64,000 nucleotides of DNA from Pantoea sp. alder81 (GTDB lineage: Bacteria > Pseudomonadota > Gammaproteobacteria > Enterobacterales > Enterobacteriaceae). This document shows positions 1 to 11,144 of this stretch, piece after piece; the first letter of the stretch is position 1, and each line of letters starts with the position of its first letter. Below the pieces are notes generated by a model. The model was given only the letters and a program-made list of their open reading frames with translations, was not told the origin of the DNA and searched no databases. The position numbers and the translations under genes were made by a program. The stretch covers positions 248,001 to 312,000 of the forward strand of contig NZ_JAIUDA010000005.1 in the NCBI RefSeq assembly GCF_020179835.1, read 5' to 3'.

Positions 1-2
1 TG

Positions 3-902
<900 letters not shown>

Positions 903-917
903 TCTTTGCGATTCACT

Positions 918-942
918 GCCGGGTGATGTCAGTTCGCCCGGC
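918..942 (+). terminator. Weak hairpin after ascB
   Basis: GCCGGG (918-923) pairs with CCCGGC (937-942) just after the ascB stop. The tail ATGTTTATT is only partly T-rich, so termination may be weak. The remaining intergenic DNA up to 1097 should hold the yfiR promoter; I could not pick convincing -35/-10 boxes. Confidence 0.4.
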
Positions 943-1097
943 ATGTTTATTCGAATACCACTCCGAACACTCTATTAATGATTGGATCTGATTATCCTGC
1001 TGGAGTTAAAAGTCAGCGTTTTAGGTTATTGAACATCTGTACTCTTTTATAAATGCCGATGGTACTATTTCCGCGTTGAACCCAGCGGAATGGCGGC

Positions 1098-1682
1098 ATG
1101 TTACGTTTTGAACCTCGTCTTCACCCTCGTGAAGTTTTATTTCTGCTTTTGGCTCAGCTTAAAGCAGCACTGACCTGCATCATTGCACTGGCATTATTAA
1201 TCCTGCCGCTTTCTCTTTCCGCATCGGCGGCGCAAAACCCCGCATCGAAAGATGACAAAGCCAATCGTATTGTTAGCGGCATCATTAGTTTCACCCGTTG
1301 GCCGGCGTTGCACGAAGCCCCACAACTATGCGTGTTTAATTCAGCGCGCCACGTCAATTTTCCTGCCAGCACCACCGCGACAGCGCTGCCCTTTAGTGTG
1401 GTCTATCTCGAGAGTGAAACTGAGTTAGCCAGCAATCGTTGTGATGCCCTCTATTTTGGTGATCAGTCACCCCAGCAGCAGACCGAACTGCTTAGTCTGG
1501 AGAAAGGCCACGCCGTTCTCTCTCTGGCTGAAAATAATACCGATTGCGCCATCGGAGCCGCTTTCTGTCTTATTTTTAATGCCGATCATCCGATGTTTGC
1601 CGTAAACCTCGATTCACTGGCTCGCAGTGGCGTTCGTGTGAGCCCGGATGTGTTATTGCTGTCGCGCAAAGGAAGCCAATAA
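1098..1682 (+). CDS. yfiR: YfiR-type periplasmic repressor of diguanylate cyclase
   Basis: YfiR (DUF4154) is a periplasmic redox-sensitive protein that inhibits the partner cyclase YfiN/DgcN until relieved by YfiB. The 194-residue product has a long hydrophobic N-terminus (about 22-44) ending in an ASAA-type signal peptidase site. The mature part has four cysteines, C78, C115, C150 and C157. The close C150/C157 pair (7 apart) matches the spacing of the second disulfide known in Pseudomonas YfiR. It is first in a three-gene operon, with one base between its stop and the dgcN start. The N-terminal stretch before the hydrophobic core is longer than usual, so a later start is possible. Confidence 0.85.
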   Translation: MLRFEPRLHPREVLFLLLAQLKAALTCIIALALLILPLSLSASAAQNPASKDDKANRIVSGIISFTRWPALHEAPQLCVFNSARHVNFPASTTATALPFSVVYLESETELASNRCDALYFGDQSPQQQTELLSLEKGHAVLSLAENNTDCAIGAAFCLIFNADHPMFAVNLDSLARSGVRVSPDVLLLSRKGSQ

Positions 1683-1683
1683 G

Positions 1684-2898
1684 ATGAAATTTGAAAAAAT
1701 AAAAAATGAAAAATCATCTATCCGCATCAGGTTGCGCAAAATCAGCATCATCAATTCCGCTGTTATTTTGTTGCTGTGCTGGCTGCTGCTGACATCAACC
1801 TCGTTACTTTTCATCAAACGTTATGAGAAGCGCAATCTGGAGCTGATTGCTGCGACGCTGAGCAACAGCCTGACCGCCGCCACCGTATTTGAAGACAGCT
1901 ATGACGCCCACAAAAAAATTGCCATGTTGGGCAATGAAGGCATGTTTGCCTCGGCGAAGCTGGTGACTGACGATCAAACGGTGCTGGTTAACTGGCAAGA
2001 TCAACAGCAGCAGGATGGCTGGTATGAGAACTTTTTACGCGAATGGATTTACGCGCGCCCGCTGAGTGTGAACATCAATCACGCGGAAAATGTCGTTGGC
2101 AGTTTGACGCTGGCGGGCACGGTGAAAGGGGCCACGGATTTTATCCGCTACTCTGTGATGATTTTATCCAGCGGCATGCTGTGTGTATTGATCGTTGCCT
2201 TTATGCTGAGCGCTTTTCTGCATCGGGGGATTTTGCAGACGCTGCGCAATATCACCAGCTCGATTCATTACGTCATCAGCTCGGGTGATTTTTCGTTACG
2301 TATTCCCGAAAGCCCGACCAAAGAGTTTCAGCTGTTTTCGGACGATCTCAACTCGTTGTTAGCCGAGATGCAGTCGCTACAAGCTTCGTTACTGCGTGAT
2401 AACCGTTCACTAGCGGCGAAGGCTTTAGAAGACCCGCTAACCGGGCTGGCCAACCGCGCCGCCTTTGTTACGCAGTTAACCCGATTGCTTGATGGCCAAT
2501 TCGCTCAGGAACGCTTTGTGTTGCTGTTCCTGGATGGCGATCGGTTTAAGAGCATCAATGATAACTGGGGCCATGCGGCGGGAGATGAAGTGCTGAAAGC
2601 CATCGGTTCCCGCCTTGTTGCGCTGGCCTACAAACAGGATATGGTCGCGCGCCTCGGCGGTGATGAGTTTGCGATGTTGATTACCAGCCGCGCCAGTGAA
2701 AAACAGTTGCTGCAACTCACTGAAGAAATCAGAGAAGCGATTGCGCAGAAGATCATGATTGCCGAAGGCACACCGATTACCACTTCCGTCACCATTGGTT
2801 ACGCCTGGTCACAGCATGGCGATACGGTGCAATCGATTCTGGAACGTGCGGATATGCATATGTACAAAAATAAAGGGATAAGTAAGGTACGAGTATGA
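1684..2898 (+). CDS. dgcN: Membrane diguanylate cyclase DgcN (YfiN)
   Basis: Inner-membrane GGDEF enzyme making c-di-GMP from two GTP; in the YfiBNR system its output controls motility, biofilm and division. The 404-residue protein has transmembrane helices at about 22-45 and 153-178 enclosing a periplasmic sensory domain, a HAMP-like linker (about 180-235) and a C-terminal GGDEF domain (about 245-404). The catalytic motif is intact (GGDEF, 325-329; metal Asp 284 in DGDR). The inhibitory RxxD position five residues before GGDEF reads YKQD (316-319), so product inhibition at a classical I-site is unlikely. The ATG at 1684 directly follows the yfiR stop; an in-frame extension to 1648 would lie inside yfiR and is unlikely. 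Confidence 0.9.
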   Translation: MKFEKIKNEKSSIRIRLRKISIINSAVILLLCWLLLTSTSLLFIKRYEKRNLELIAATLSNSLTAATVFEDSYDAHKKIAMLGNEGMFASAKLVTDDQTVLVNWQDQQQQDGWYENFLREWIYARPLSVNINHAENVVGSLTLAGTVKGATDFIRYSVMILSSGMLCVLIVAFMLSAFLHRGILQTLRNITSSIHYVISSGDFSLRIPESPTKEFQLFSDDLNSLLAEMQSLQASLLRDNRSLAAKALEDPLTGLANRAAFVTQLTRLLDGQFAQERFVLLFLDGDRFKSINDNWGHAAGDEVLKAIGSRLVALAYKQDMVARLGGDEFAMLITSRASEKQLLQLTEEIREAIAQKIMIAEGTPITTSVTIGYAWSQHGDTVQSILERADMHMYKNKGISKVRV

Positions 2899-3368
2899 AA
2901 ATTAAACTCTTTCTACTGCTGTGTGTTCTGGTTTGCGCGGGATGTCAGTCAAAAGGTCGTTTCACCGCCGCACAGATTGCGGCGATGCAAAGCGCGGGCT
3001 TTACCGAAAACATGGAAGGATGGGGATTGGGTTTATCCGACAAAATCCTGTTTGGGGTGAATGAGTCTGAACTCACCGCGGCCAGTAAATCCAACATCGC
3101 TAATATGGCGAAAAACCTCTCAGCCACTGGTATTCAGCATGTCCGCATTGACGGTCATACGGATAATTACGGCAAGGCAGATTATAACCAGCAGCTGTCA
3201 CTGAAACGTGCCGATGCCGTGGCAACACAATGGGCGTCAGGCGCGGGTGTTCCACGCGCCAACATTATCACCCGCGGTATGGGCATGACCGCCCCTATCG
3301 CCAGTAATAACAGTGCGCAGGGCCGCGCCCAGAATCGCCGCGTCGCGATTGTGATTACCTCGCCTTAA
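2895..3368 (+). CDS. yfiB: YfiB outer-membrane OmpA-domain lipoprotein
   Basis: Third member of the YfiBNR system; family work shows YfiB sequesters YfiR at the outer membrane or peptidoglycan and so frees YfiN. The 157-residue product starts with a lipoprotein signal (lipobox CAGC, lipidated Cys17) and carries a C-terminal OmpA/Pal-like peptidoglycan-binding domain (about 50-155) with the typical DGHTDN and QNRRVAI motifs. Its ATG overlaps the dgcN stop by four bases (ATGA), indicating translational coupling. The 3' end overlaps the convergent uvsE gene by 14 bases. Confidence 0.88.
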   Translation: MKIKLFLLLCVLVCAGCQSKGRFTAAQIAAMQSAGFTENMEGWGLGLSDKILFGVNESELTAASKSNIANMAKNLSATGIQHVRIDGHTDNYGKADYNQQLSLKRADAVATQWASGAGVPRANIITRGMGMTAPIASNNSAQGRAQNRRVAIVITSP

Positions 3369-4329
3369 TCGCACCCTGGTCGAGCGCATAACGGTATAAG
3401 CGCTCGACCGCCAGATTCTTCATTTTCACTTCGCACATAATATCGAAGTCTTTGAATGACAGCGCCCAGTCATTTAAATCCTGATTAAAGTAGTAGTCAG
3501 AATGTGCACGCAGTTTGGTTTTCGGCACCGTTAAATCGTGCTGATCCGGGAAGCCGTGTTCTTGGATTAAACCTTCCTGAGCAATCGAATAATGTAATAC
3601 CGGTCGCACACCGCGCCATGATTCGATAATTAACGCAATACGCGTATCATCCGCTTGGATAAATTGATTCTCTTTCACCCAGTGATGGTGAATATCCAAT
3701 ACCACCGGACAGAGATCGCGCGCCTGCAGTACGTCATCCAGCGAACAAGAGATTTCATCATTTTCAACCGTCAGCATATTGCGCGCCTCAGGAGAGAGAC
3801 GCTGAAACGCCGCGCGAAAGCCATCAATACCCTTCTTGCCATTCATATGGATGTTGATTTTGAAATCCTGAAACTGGCGACCATAGCCCATTAATACCGC
3901 GCACAGCGTATGGTACTCCACGTCCTCAATTGCCCGATCCACCACGCCTTCATTATCAGATGCCAATACCGAGTATTGTCCGGGATGGAATGAGAGCCGG
4001 ATGTTGTTTGCGCGCGCGATTTCGCCACACCTGGCAAACAGCGGTTGTAAGTCGGGCATTAATTCGGTGTAGATGGCGGTGGCATCCGGCACGGTATACA
4101 ACGGCAACAGATCGCTGCCAATACGCATCATGCGCATCTCATCCGGCAGTTTCGCCAGTTGTTGCAGCGTGAGGATTTGGTTTTCGAGGTTGTTGGTTGC
4201 CAGTTGCGCCAGCAAACGCGTTTGTTCCTCGCGTTCAAGACTCAGGAAACGCGTACGCGTGGTGATTTTAAACGGAAACGGCTGCTTAGCCTGTGCATCG
4301 AAGTACTTACACGCAAAACCCAATTTCAT
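3355..4329 (-). CDS. uvsE: UV-damage endonuclease UvsE/UvdE
   Basis: UVDE-family nuclease that nicks DNA 5' of UV photoproducts, an alternative to UvrABC repair. The 324-residue protein has the TIM-barrel family blocks RIGSDLLPL, LSFHPGQYSVL, INIHMNGK, DIHHHW and the basic C-terminal region, which carry metal-binding His/Glu residues. The start at 4329 is preferred over an in-frame upstream codon at 4383 because GGGAG lies correctly spaced before it and the homologous MKLGF-type N-terminus begins there. It lies downstream of betT on the same strand but separated by a strong hairpin. The gene is absent from E. coli K-12 but known in some plant-associated enterobacteria. Confidence 0.85.
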   Translation of the reverse strand: MKLGFACKYFDAQAKQPFPFKITTRTRFLSLEREEQTRLLAQLATNNLENQILTLQQLAKLPDEMRMMRIGSDLLPLYTVPDATAIYTELMPDLQPLFARCGEIARANNIRLSFHPGQYSVLASDNEGVVDRAIEDVEYHTLCAVLMGYGRQFQDFKINIHMNGKKGIDGFRAAFQRLSPEARNMLTVENDEISCSLDDVLQARDLCPVVLDIHHHWVKENQFIQADDTRIALIIESWRGVRPVLHYSIAQEGLIQEHGFPDQHDLTVPKTKLRAHSDYYFNQDLNDWALSFKDFDIMCEVKMKNLAVERLYRYALDQGAIKAR

Positions 4330-4382
4330 TTCAGTCTCCCTTAGAGCAGGCTGAAAGTGTAGCTTGCTCCAGGGAAAGTGCA

Positions 4383-4410
4383 CGGACAGCGGCGGGGCTG
4401 CCGCTGTCCG
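4383..4410 (-). terminator. Hairpin after betT
   Basis: CGGACAGCGGC (4383-4393) and GCCGCTGTCCG (4400-4410) form a perfect 11-bp stem with a 6-nt loop just past the betT stop. There is no long T run on the minus strand, so it may be a leaky terminator or mRNA-stabilising stem before uvsE. Confidence 0.55.
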
Positions 4411-4415
4411 TTGGG

Positions 4416-6446
4416 TTACACGCTTGGGAAGGTCATATTGCTGCCCGGCGCTTCACGATGCAGATGGATAAAGTTCAGGTGACGCTCGTACTGATCGAGA
4501 ATATCGATAATCACCTGCTCCTTGTTGTAATCCATCAAATCGTTGCCCTGGCTGCCTTCCAGCAGGAACGTCTCCAGACGATAATAAGTCGATTTACCGC
4601 TGCGCGCACGATAGGTAAAGCCCGGCACCGAGTACTGCTGCGGCCAAATCTGGTAAACGAAGTCCTGCTCTTCACCCAGCAGCACACGCAAATCCAGATA
4701 GCCTAACGGATGCCCTTCTTCCGGCTCGACGCTTTCCAGCGACACACGTCCGCCTCTCAGTTCCAGCTCTTTCGCCACATCCTGCATCGCCGGGTACAGC
4801 ACGTTCTCCATCATCTGCTGAGTGTAACGCGTGCCTGGATAATTCATCAGACGTGACAGGCGCTTCTTCCAGCTCAGGCGATCGTTGCTGGCCGGAATGT
4901 ACGGCGCAGTATCGCGATTGGCGCTGGCACGACGGTGGTCTTCCACCTTCAGTGATTTATACAATCCCGCCATCACAAAGAAGATCACAAAGCTGAATGG
5001 CAGACCCATAATCACTGTGGCGTTCTGCAGCGCAGAGATGCCGTTGGTCATCAGCATTCCCATGGTTAAGACACCAATCGCAATCGACCAGAAGATACGC
5101 AGCCAGTTTGGCGCATCGCTGTTAATGTCTTTCAGCTTCGAAGTGAAGTTACCCAAAACCAGTGACCCGGAATCCGCTGAGGTGACGTAGAACAACATAC
5201 CGGTAATGGTGGCGACTGAGGCGCTGAACTTAAATGCAGGATACTGCGCCAGCAGGCTGTAGAAGCCACGTTCCGCATGCGCCATCACTTCCTGAGCAAA
5301 GCCAGCATCACCGTGAATGATTTCATACAGCGCCGCGTTACCAAATACCGACAGCCATAACAGAGTAAAGGTGAACGGAATAATCAGCGTACCGAGGACA
5401 AACTCACGGATAGTACGACCACGTGAAATACGCGCCAGGAACAAGCCGACAAACGGCGACCAGGCGACCCACCATGCCCAGAAGAAGAGCGTCCAGCTGT
5501 TCATCCACTCTCTAGGCTGGTCAAACGCAAAGGTGTTCAGCGTCATGCCCATAAAGCGGTTGATGTAATCACCCACGTTGAGCACCAACGCGTTCAGCAG
5601 GAAGTCGGTTTTGCCCATAAACAGCACAAACAGAATCAATCCCAGCGCCAGCGCCACGTTCAGCTCTGACAGAATACGGATGCCTTTATCCACGCCGGAG
5701 GTCACGGAAATGGTGGCGATAATCACCGACAGCACAATTAACGCCGCCTGTGCGGTGAAGCCTTCCGGAACATCAAACAACACATTCAGGCCGTAGTTGA
5801 GCTGCACCACGCCAATCCCCAGGGTGGTGGCGATACCAAATATAGTGCCGATCACCGCGGCGATGTCCACGGTATGACCAATCGCGCCATTAATGCGTTT
5901 GCCGAAAATCGGGTACAGCGCGGAGCGAATGGTGAGCGGCAGATTGTAGCGGTAGCTGAAGTAGCCGAGCGCAATGCCCATCAGCGCATACATCGACCAA
6001 CCGGTAACGCCGTAGTGGAACAGCGTCCAGACCATCGCCTGACGCGCGGCTTCCATGGTTTGTCCGGCACCTTCCGGCGGTTGCATGTATTGCGTTACGG
6101 GTTCGGCCACAGAGAAGAACATCAGGTCGATACCGATACCGGCGGCAAACAGCATCGCTGACCAGCTTAATAAGCTGAACTCCGGTTTGGATTGTTCAGG
6201 CCCGAGCTTGATGGCGCCGTAACGCGAGCAGGCCATGTAGATAACGAACACGATATACAGCGTCGCGGCCAGCATGTAGTACCAGCCAAACGTAGCGGTA
6301 ACCCAGTTAACCGCAGTCTGAATCAAGCTCGCGGCCAGCTCGCTGTAAAAAATAGTGACAAGTGAAAATGTCAGAATCAGTCCGGCTGAGGTGAAGAACA
6401 CCACAGGATTGATTCTGTCTTTTTCACTGGCAGGTGGATTAATCAT
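4416..6446 (-). CDS. betT: High-affinity choline transporter BetT (BCCT family)
   Basis: Proton-coupled choline importer of the betaine/choline/carnitine family, supplying choline to BetA/BetB for glycine betaine synthesis under osmotic stress. At 676 residues it matches E. coli BetT (677). About 12 transmembrane segments fill residues 15-510, with the BCCT tryptophan-rich signature around WTLFFWAWWVAWSPFVG, followed by a cytoplasmic tail of about 160 residues that in BetT sets osmotic activation. It is divergent from betIBA across a 255-bp region that contains the BetI box. Confidence 0.95.
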   Translation of the reverse strand: MINPPASEKDRINPVVFFTSAGLILTFSLVTIFYSELAASLIQTAVNWVTATFGWYYMLAATLYIVFVIYMACSRYGAIKLGPEQSKPEFSLLSWSAMLFAAGIGIDLMFFSVAEPVTQYMQPPEGAGQTMEAARQAMVWTLFHYGVTGWSMYALMGIALGYFSYRYNLPLTIRSALYPIFGKRINGAIGHTVDIAAVIGTIFGIATTLGIGVVQLNYGLNVLFDVPEGFTAQAALIVLSVIIATISVTSGVDKGIRILSELNVALALGLILFVLFMGKTDFLLNALVLNVGDYINRFMGMTLNTFAFDQPREWMNSWTLFFWAWWVAWSPFVGLFLARISRGRTIREFVLGTLIIPFTFTLLWLSVFGNAALYEIIHGDAGFAQEVMAHAERGFYSLLAQYPAFKFSASVATITGMLFYVTSADSGSLVLGNFTSKLKDINSDAPNWLRIFWSIAIGVLTMGMLMTNGISALQNATVIMGLPFSFVIFFVMAGLYKSLKVEDHRRASANRDTAPYIPASNDRLSWKKRLSRLMNYPGTRYTQQMMENVLYPAMQDVAKELELRGGRVSLESVEPEEGHPLGYLDLRVLLGEEQDFVYQIWPQQYSVPGFTYRARSGKSTYYRLETFLLEGSQGNDLMDYNKEQVIIDILDQYERHLNFIHLHREAPGSNMTFPSV

Positions 6447-6637
6447 CGATGACCTCTGGTTAATTTCCTGTAATGACTCAATGGATTAGCGTGACCCGTT
6501 AATCAGGCCTTGTCGTTGTTGGTTCTCCCTGCACTCCCCTCCACATAGTGTTTTCCACTAGCGATGCGCCGCATAGCCCGGTTCACCGCTGCTGTTTTGT
6601 AACAATCGAAGCACAGCATCCTAACAAATTTCTTTTT

Positions 6638-6658
6638 TATATTGAACGTGCAATCAAA
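6638..6658. promoter_or_regulatory. BetI operator in the betT/betI intergenic region
   Basis: The core ATTGAACGTGCAAT (6641-6654) is a 12/14 palindrome and closely resembles the known BetI box (ATTGAACGTTCAAT-like). It lies about 45 bp before betI and overlaps a possible -10 element (TATATT, 6638-6643), so bound BetI would block betIBA and probably also affect betT. Confidence 0.7.
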
Positions 6659-6701
6659 AAAAGTTTTAATGGTGCCCTGACATTGTGGTGGAGCTGGAGT
6701 C

Positions 6702-7298
6702 ATGCCAAAGGTGGGAATGCAGCCGATTCGTCGTCGGCAGCTGATTGATGCAACCCTCGATACCATCAACGAAGTGGGTATCAACGACGCAACCATTGCG
6801 CAGATTGCGCGCAGGGCTGGCGTCTCAACCGGCATCATCAGCCACTACTTCAAAGACAAAAACGGTTTGCTGGAAGCAACGATGCGCGACATCACGCGCC
6901 AACTGCGGGATGCGGTGTCATCAAGATTGAAACCGTTAGCGGATGCCGCGACCGAAGCGCGTTTGCTGGCGATTGTGGAAGGCAACTTTGATGATACCCA
7001 GGTGCACAGCGCAGCAATGAAAGCCTGGCTGGATTTTTGGGCCAGCAGCATGCATCAGCCGCAGCTGGGTCGTTTAGAGCGCGTCAGCAGCCGTCGTCTA
7101 TTTTCGACACTGGCTGCCGAGTTTCGTCGCGAGCTACCGCGTGAACAAGCACGCTTAGCGGCGCACGGTCTGGCATCACTGATTGATGGACTTTGGCTTC
7201 GCGCCGCCTTAAGCGGCAAACCCTTCAATCTGGATGTGGCCAAAACGCTCACCACCCAATTTATTCGTCAGCAACTCGCTGGCGCACTGAATCACTGA
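6702..7298 (+). CDS. betI: Choline-responsive TetR repressor BetI
   Basis: TetR-family repressor of the bet genes, released in the presence of choline. The 198-residue length matches BetI (about 195). The N-terminal helix-turn-helix is at about residues 28-50 ([20 protein letters not shown]), followed by a BetI-type C-terminal ligand domain. The start ATG at 6702 is preceded by TGGAG. It is first of betI-betB-betA, with 13 bp to betB. Confidence 0.95.
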   Translation: MPKVGMQPIRRRQLIDATLDTINEVGINDATIAQIARRAGVSTGIISHYFKDKNGLLEATMRDITRQLRDAVSSRLKPLADAATEARLLAIVEGNFDDTQVHSAAMKAWLDFWASSMHQPQLGRLERVSSRRLFSTLAAEFRRELPREQARLAAHGLASLIDGLWLRAALSGKPFNLDVAKTLTTQFIRQQLAGALNH

Positions 7299-7311
7299 GG
7301 AAGGAGGAATC

Positions 7312-8784
7312 ATGTCCCGATTCACAGAACAGCAGCTTTATATCGATGGTCAGTTTGTTGCAGCAAGCGCAGGCAATACTTTCCAGACCATCAATCCGGC
7401 CAATGGCGAAGTGCTGGCCGACGTGCATGAAGCAGAACAGGCAGATGTTGATCGTGCGGTCGCGGCCGCGCGCAAAGGCCAGAAAATCTGGGCCGCGATG
7501 ACCGCCATGGAGCGTTCACGCATCTTGCGTCGTGCCGTGGATATCCTGCGCGAGCGTAATGATGAATTAGCCGCCCTGGAAACCCTCGACACCGGTAAAC
7601 CATTGAGTGAAACCCAGTACGTGGACATCGTGACCGGTGCTGACGTGCTGGAGTACTACGCAGGCTTGATTCCTACCCTGGAAGGCCAGCAGATTCCGCT
7701 GCGTGACACGGCGTTTGTTTACACCCGTCGTGAACCGCTCGGCGTGGTTGCCGGTATCGGCGCGTGGAACTACCCAATTCAGATCGCGCTGTGGAAATCC
7801 GCGCCTGCCCTTGCGGCGGGGAATGCGATGATCTTTAAGCCGAGCGAAGTCACCCCACTCACCGCCTTGAAACTGGCCGAGATCTATACCGAAGCCGGTG
7901 TACCCGCCGGTGTGTTCAATGTGCTGAACGGGCGCGGTGCTGTTACTGGCCAACTGCTGACCGATCACCCTGGCATCGACAAAGTCTCCTTCACCGGTGG
8001 CGTGGCCAGCGGCAAAAAAGTGATGGCGAATGCCGCAGGATCCACCCTGAAAGAAGTCACCATGGAACTGGGCGGCAAATCACCGCTGATCATCTTTGAT
8101 GACGCTGACCTCGATCTGGCGGCAGATATCGCCATGATGGCCAACTTCTACAGCTCAGGCCAGGTGTGCACCAACGGCACGCGCGTATTTATTCCTGCCA
8201 AATTCCAGTCCACGTTTGAAGCGAAAATCGCTGAGCGTGTTGCACGCATCAAAGCGGGTGATCTCAACGATCCCGACACCAATTTCGGTCCGCTGGTGAG
8301 CTTCCCGCATCGTGACAATGTGATGCGCTATATCGAATCCGGTGTCAGCGAAGGCGCTCGCCTGCTTTGTGGCGGTAAACGCCTGAGCGGTGCCGATTTC
8401 GATAACGGTGCCTGGGTTGAACCGACCGTGTTCACCGACTGCCGCGATGAGATGACCATCGTGCGTGAAGAGATCTTCGGGCCGGTGATGTCGATTCTGA
8501 CTTACGAGAGCGAAGAAGAAGTGGTGCGTCGCGCCAATGCCACCGATTTCGGTCTGGCTGCGGGCGTGGTGACGCAGGATCTGAACCGCGCGCACCGCGT
8601 GATTCATCAGATTGAAGCGGGTATCTGCTGGATCAACACCTGGGGCGAATCTGCCGCCGAAATGCCGGTGGGCGGCTACAAGCACTCTGGTATTGGCCGC
8701 GAAAATGGCCTGATGACACTGCAAAACTACACCCAGGTGAAGTCGGTGCAGGTCGAGTTATCCCGTTTTCAGTCCGTATTTTAA
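7312..8784 (+). CDS. betB: Betaine aldehyde dehydrogenase BetB
   Basis: Cytoplasmic NAD(P)-dependent oxidation of betaine aldehyde to glycine betaine, the second step of osmoprotectant synthesis. The 490-residue protein has the ALDH NAD-binding fold, the general-base motif MELGGKSP and the catalytic-cysteine motif GQVCTNGTR. The FGPVMSIL and [13 protein letters not shown] blocks are typical of BetB. A strong Shine-Dalgarno AAGGAGG precedes the start. It lies between betI and betA. Confidence 0.96.
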   Translation: MSRFTEQQLYIDGQFVAASAGNTFQTINPANGEVLADVHEAEQADVDRAVAAARKGQKIWAAMTAMERSRILRRAVDILRERNDELAALETLDTGKPLSETQYVDIVTGADVLEYYAGLIPTLEGQQIPLRDTAFVYTRREPLGVVAGIGAWNYPIQIALWKSAPALAAGNAMIFKPSEVTPLTALKLAEIYTEAGVPAGVFNVLNGRGAVTGQLLTDHPGIDKVSFTGGVASGKKVMANAAGSTLKEVTMELGGKSPLIIFDDADLDLAADIAMMANFYSSGQVCTNGTRVFIPAKFQSTFEAKIAERVARIKAGDLNDPDTNFGPLVSFPHRDNVMRYIESGVSEGARLLCGGKRLSGADFDNGAWVEPTVFTDCRDEMTIVREEIFGPVMSILTYESEEEVVRRANATDFGLAAGVVTQDLNRAHRVIHQIEAGICWINTWGESAAEMPVGGYKHSGIGRENGLMTLQNYTQVKSVQVELSRFQSVF

Positions 8785-8810
8785 TTCAGCTTTAACCTGA
8801 GGAGCGACTA

Positions 8811-10490
8811 ATGGAATTTGATTACATCATTATCGGAGCCGGATCCGCAGGGAACGTTTTGGCAACAAGACTGACCGAAGATAGCAGTGTGAATGTGCTG
8901 CTTTTAGAAGCGGGTGGCCCTGACTACCGCTTCGATTTCCGTACACAGATGCCAGCCGCGCTGGCTTATCCGTTGCAGGGCAAACGCTATAACTGGGCGT
9001 ATGAAACCGAGCCAGAACCACATATGAATAACCGCCGCATGGAGTGCGGACGCGGTAAAGGTCTGGGTGGTTCATCGCTGATCAACGGTATGTGTTATAT
9101 CCGCGGTAACGCCATGGATCTCGATAACTGGGCGCAGCAGCCAGGTCTGGAAAGCTGGAGCTATCTGAACTGCCTGCCCTACTATCGTAAATCTGAAACG
9201 CGTGATATCGGTGCCAATGATTACCACGGCGGCGAAGGTCCGGTAAGCATCACTACCTGTAAGCCCGATAACAATCCGCTGTTTGCCGCGATGATTGAAG
9301 CCGGTGTTGAGGCTGGTTATCCGCGCACGGAAGATCTGAACGGCTATCAGCAGGAAGGCTTTGGACCGATGGACCGTTTCGTTACGCCTAAAGGTCGCCG
9401 TTCCAGTACCGCGCGTGGCTATCTCGATACCGCCAAGGTACGTCCGAACCTCAAAATTGTGACGCACGCGACCACCGATCGGATTCTGTTCGAAGGCAAG
9501 CGCGCGGTGGGCGTGCAATATCTGCAAGGCTCGAGCAATACCTCGCATCAGGTTCATGCGCGCCGTGAAGTATTACTGTGCGCTGGAGCCATCGCTTCGC
9601 CACAAATTCTGCAGCGTTCGGGCGTGGGCTCTGCGGCGCTATTGAACAAGTTTGATATTCCGGTGGTGCATGATTTGCCTGGCGTGGGCGAAAACCTGCA
9701 GGATCACCTCGAAATGTACCTGCAGTATGAGTGCAAAGAGCCGGTGTCACTCTATCCGTCATTGAAATGGTGGAACCAGCCGAAGATCGGCGCGGAGTGG
9801 CTGTTCAACGGCACCGGCGTCGGTGCCAGCAACCATTTTGAAGGCGGTGGCTTTATTCGCAGCCGCGAAGAGTTTACCTGGCCGAATATTCAGTATCACT
9901 TCCTGCCAGTAGCGATTAACTACAACGGTTCCAATGCCGTTGAAGCGCACGGTTTCCAGTGTCACGTGGGTTCGATGCGTTCACCGAGCCGTGGGCACGT
10001 GCAGATTAAGTCACGCGATCCGCGTCGTGATCCGGCCATTTTGTTCAACTACATGGCGCATGAACAGGACTGGCATGAGTTCCGCGACGCGATTCGTATC
10101 ACGCGTCAAATCATCAATCAGCCTGCGCTGGATAAGTATCGCGGCAAAGAAATCAGTCCGGGCCTCGAATGCCAGACCGATGAGCAGCTGGATGAATTTG
10201 TGCGCAACCATGCGGAAACCGCCTATCACCCGTGTGGTACGTGCAAAATGGGCAGTGATGACATGGCCGTGGTCGATGGCGAAGGCCGTGTGCATGGATT
10301 GCAGGCGTTACGCGTGGTAGATGCATCAATTATGCCGCTGATCATCACCGGCAATCTTAATGCCACCACTATCATGATCGGTGAAAAGATCGCGGATAAC
10401 ATTCGTGGCCGTCAACCGTTGCCGCGCAGCGAAGCAGATTACTTCGTCGCTGGCGATCTGCCGGTTCGTGGCGAGCCGAAGCGCGCTTAA
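8811..10490 (+). CDS. betA: Choline dehydrogenase BetA
   Basis: Membrane-associated GMC-family flavoprotein oxidising choline to betaine aldehyde (and able to oxidise the aldehyde further), passing electrons to the respiratory chain. The 559-residue protein opens with the FAD dinucleotide motif GAGSAGN (9-15), carries the GMC signatures [11 protein letters not shown] and [13 protein letters not shown], and ends with the catalytic HPCGTCKMG block and the C-terminal [12 protein letters not shown] motif. It closes the betIBA operon and is followed by a strong terminator. Confidence 0.96.
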   Translation: MEFDYIIIGAGSAGNVLATRLTEDSSVNVLLLEAGGPDYRFDFRTQMPAALAYPLQGKRYNWAYETEPEPHMNNRRMECGRGKGLGGSSLINGMCYIRGNAMDLDNWAQQPGLESWSYLNCLPYYRKSETRDIGANDYHGGEGPVSITTCKPDNNPLFAAMIEAGVEAGYPRTEDLNGYQQEGFGPMDRFVTPKGRRSSTARGYLDTAKVRPNLKIVTHATTDRILFEGKRAVGVQYLQGSSNTSHQVHARREVLLCAGAIASPQILQRSGVGSAALLNKFDIPVVHDLPGVGENLQDHLEMYLQYECKEPVSLYPSLKWWNQPKIGAEWLFNGTGVGASNHFEGGGFIRSREEFTWPNIQYHFLPVAINYNGSNAVEAHGFQCHVGSMRSPSRGHVQIKSRDPRRDPAILFNYMAHEQDWHEFRDAIRITRQIINQPALDKYRGKEISPGLECQTDEQLDEFVRNHAETAYHPCGTCKMGSDDMAVVDGEGRVHGLQALRVVDASIMPLIITGNLNATTIMIGEKIADNIRGRQPLPRSEADYFVAGDLPVRGEPKRA

Positions 10491-10500
10491 GAGCCTCTTC

Positions 10501-10530
10501 GCAGGGTGGCATCTCGTCACCCTGCTCTTT
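10501..10530 (+). terminator. Rho-independent terminator of betIBA
   Basis: GCAGGGTG (10501-10508) pairs with CACCCTGC (10518-10525), an 8-bp GC-rich stem followed by TCTTTT. It also sits at the 3' end of the convergent tetR gene. Confidence 0.75.
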
Positions 10531-10535
10531 TCCCG

Positions 10536-11144
10536 CTAGCTTTGCAGATAAGCCATAATCAGCCTCTTTAACTCAAGCTTAATGTCATATGATCCCAGCT
10601 GGTCACGTCTTGCGGCATCATGCACCACCCCCTCAACAGCTGAAGCGAGCACCACAGCGACTACCGTGACGCGTGCTGAATCCCTGCTCAACGTTGTAAC
10701 GACAAACTGTCGGTAAAAATCCGCGTACTGCTGCTCAAACTCTTCATGCGCGCTGCGTTCAGAAAGCGGCACCTCATCCAGCAACACACGATGCAAACTG
10801 GGATTGATCAAGTGCGCCGCAATAATACCCTCAATCAACCTATCGATACGTACGGTCAGGGAATCTTCATCTGTTACCGCACCAGCAAGAACCTGCAGAA
10901 TCGCCGCCAGATGCTGTTCACGAATCGCCTCAGCGAGCGCCAGTTTGTTGGGAAAATATTGATATAACGAGCCAATACTGACGCCCGCAATTCGCGCGAC
11001 CTCATTGGTGTTGAATTTTGCCCAACCGCTCTTTGCCAGGACGCGAGCCGCCGCCTGCAATATCACATCCACCATCACCTGCGAACGCCGCTGGCGTGGC
11101 GCTTTGCGCATCGATCTCGATGCGTCAGTAACACGAGTATTCAT
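10536..11144 (-). CDS. TetR-family regulator
   Basis: A 202-residue repressor with an N-terminal TetR helix-turn-helix (about 44-63, NTNEVARIAGVSIGSLYQYF) and a C-terminal domain of the TetR_C type. It is divergent from a zinc-independent MDR oxidoreductase, the usual arrangement for a regulator and its target. The start at 11144 is supported by GGAGGG seven bases upstream; an ATG at 11111 is the alternative. One of two matching inverted repeats overlaps its first codons, so autorepression is likely. The inducer is unknown. Confidence 0.85.
   Translation of the reverse strand: MNTRVTDASRSMRKAPRQRRSQVMVDVILQAAARVLAKSGWAKFNTNEVARIAGVSIGSLYQYFPNKLALAEAIREQHLAAILQVLAGAVTDEDSLTVRIDRLIEGIIAAHLINPSLHRVLLDEVPLSERSAHEEFEQQYADFYRQFVVTTLSRDSARVTVVAVVLASAVEGVVHDAARRDQLGSYDIKLELKRLIMAYLQS

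Noticed and set aside
7567-7968. 133-codon reverse frame inside betB
   Set aside because: Fully antisense to a well-conserved gene; composition is that of a codon shadow.
8155-8724. 189-codon reverse frame inside betB
   Set aside because: Antisense shadow of a conserved ALDH gene; histidine-rich translation without family likeness.
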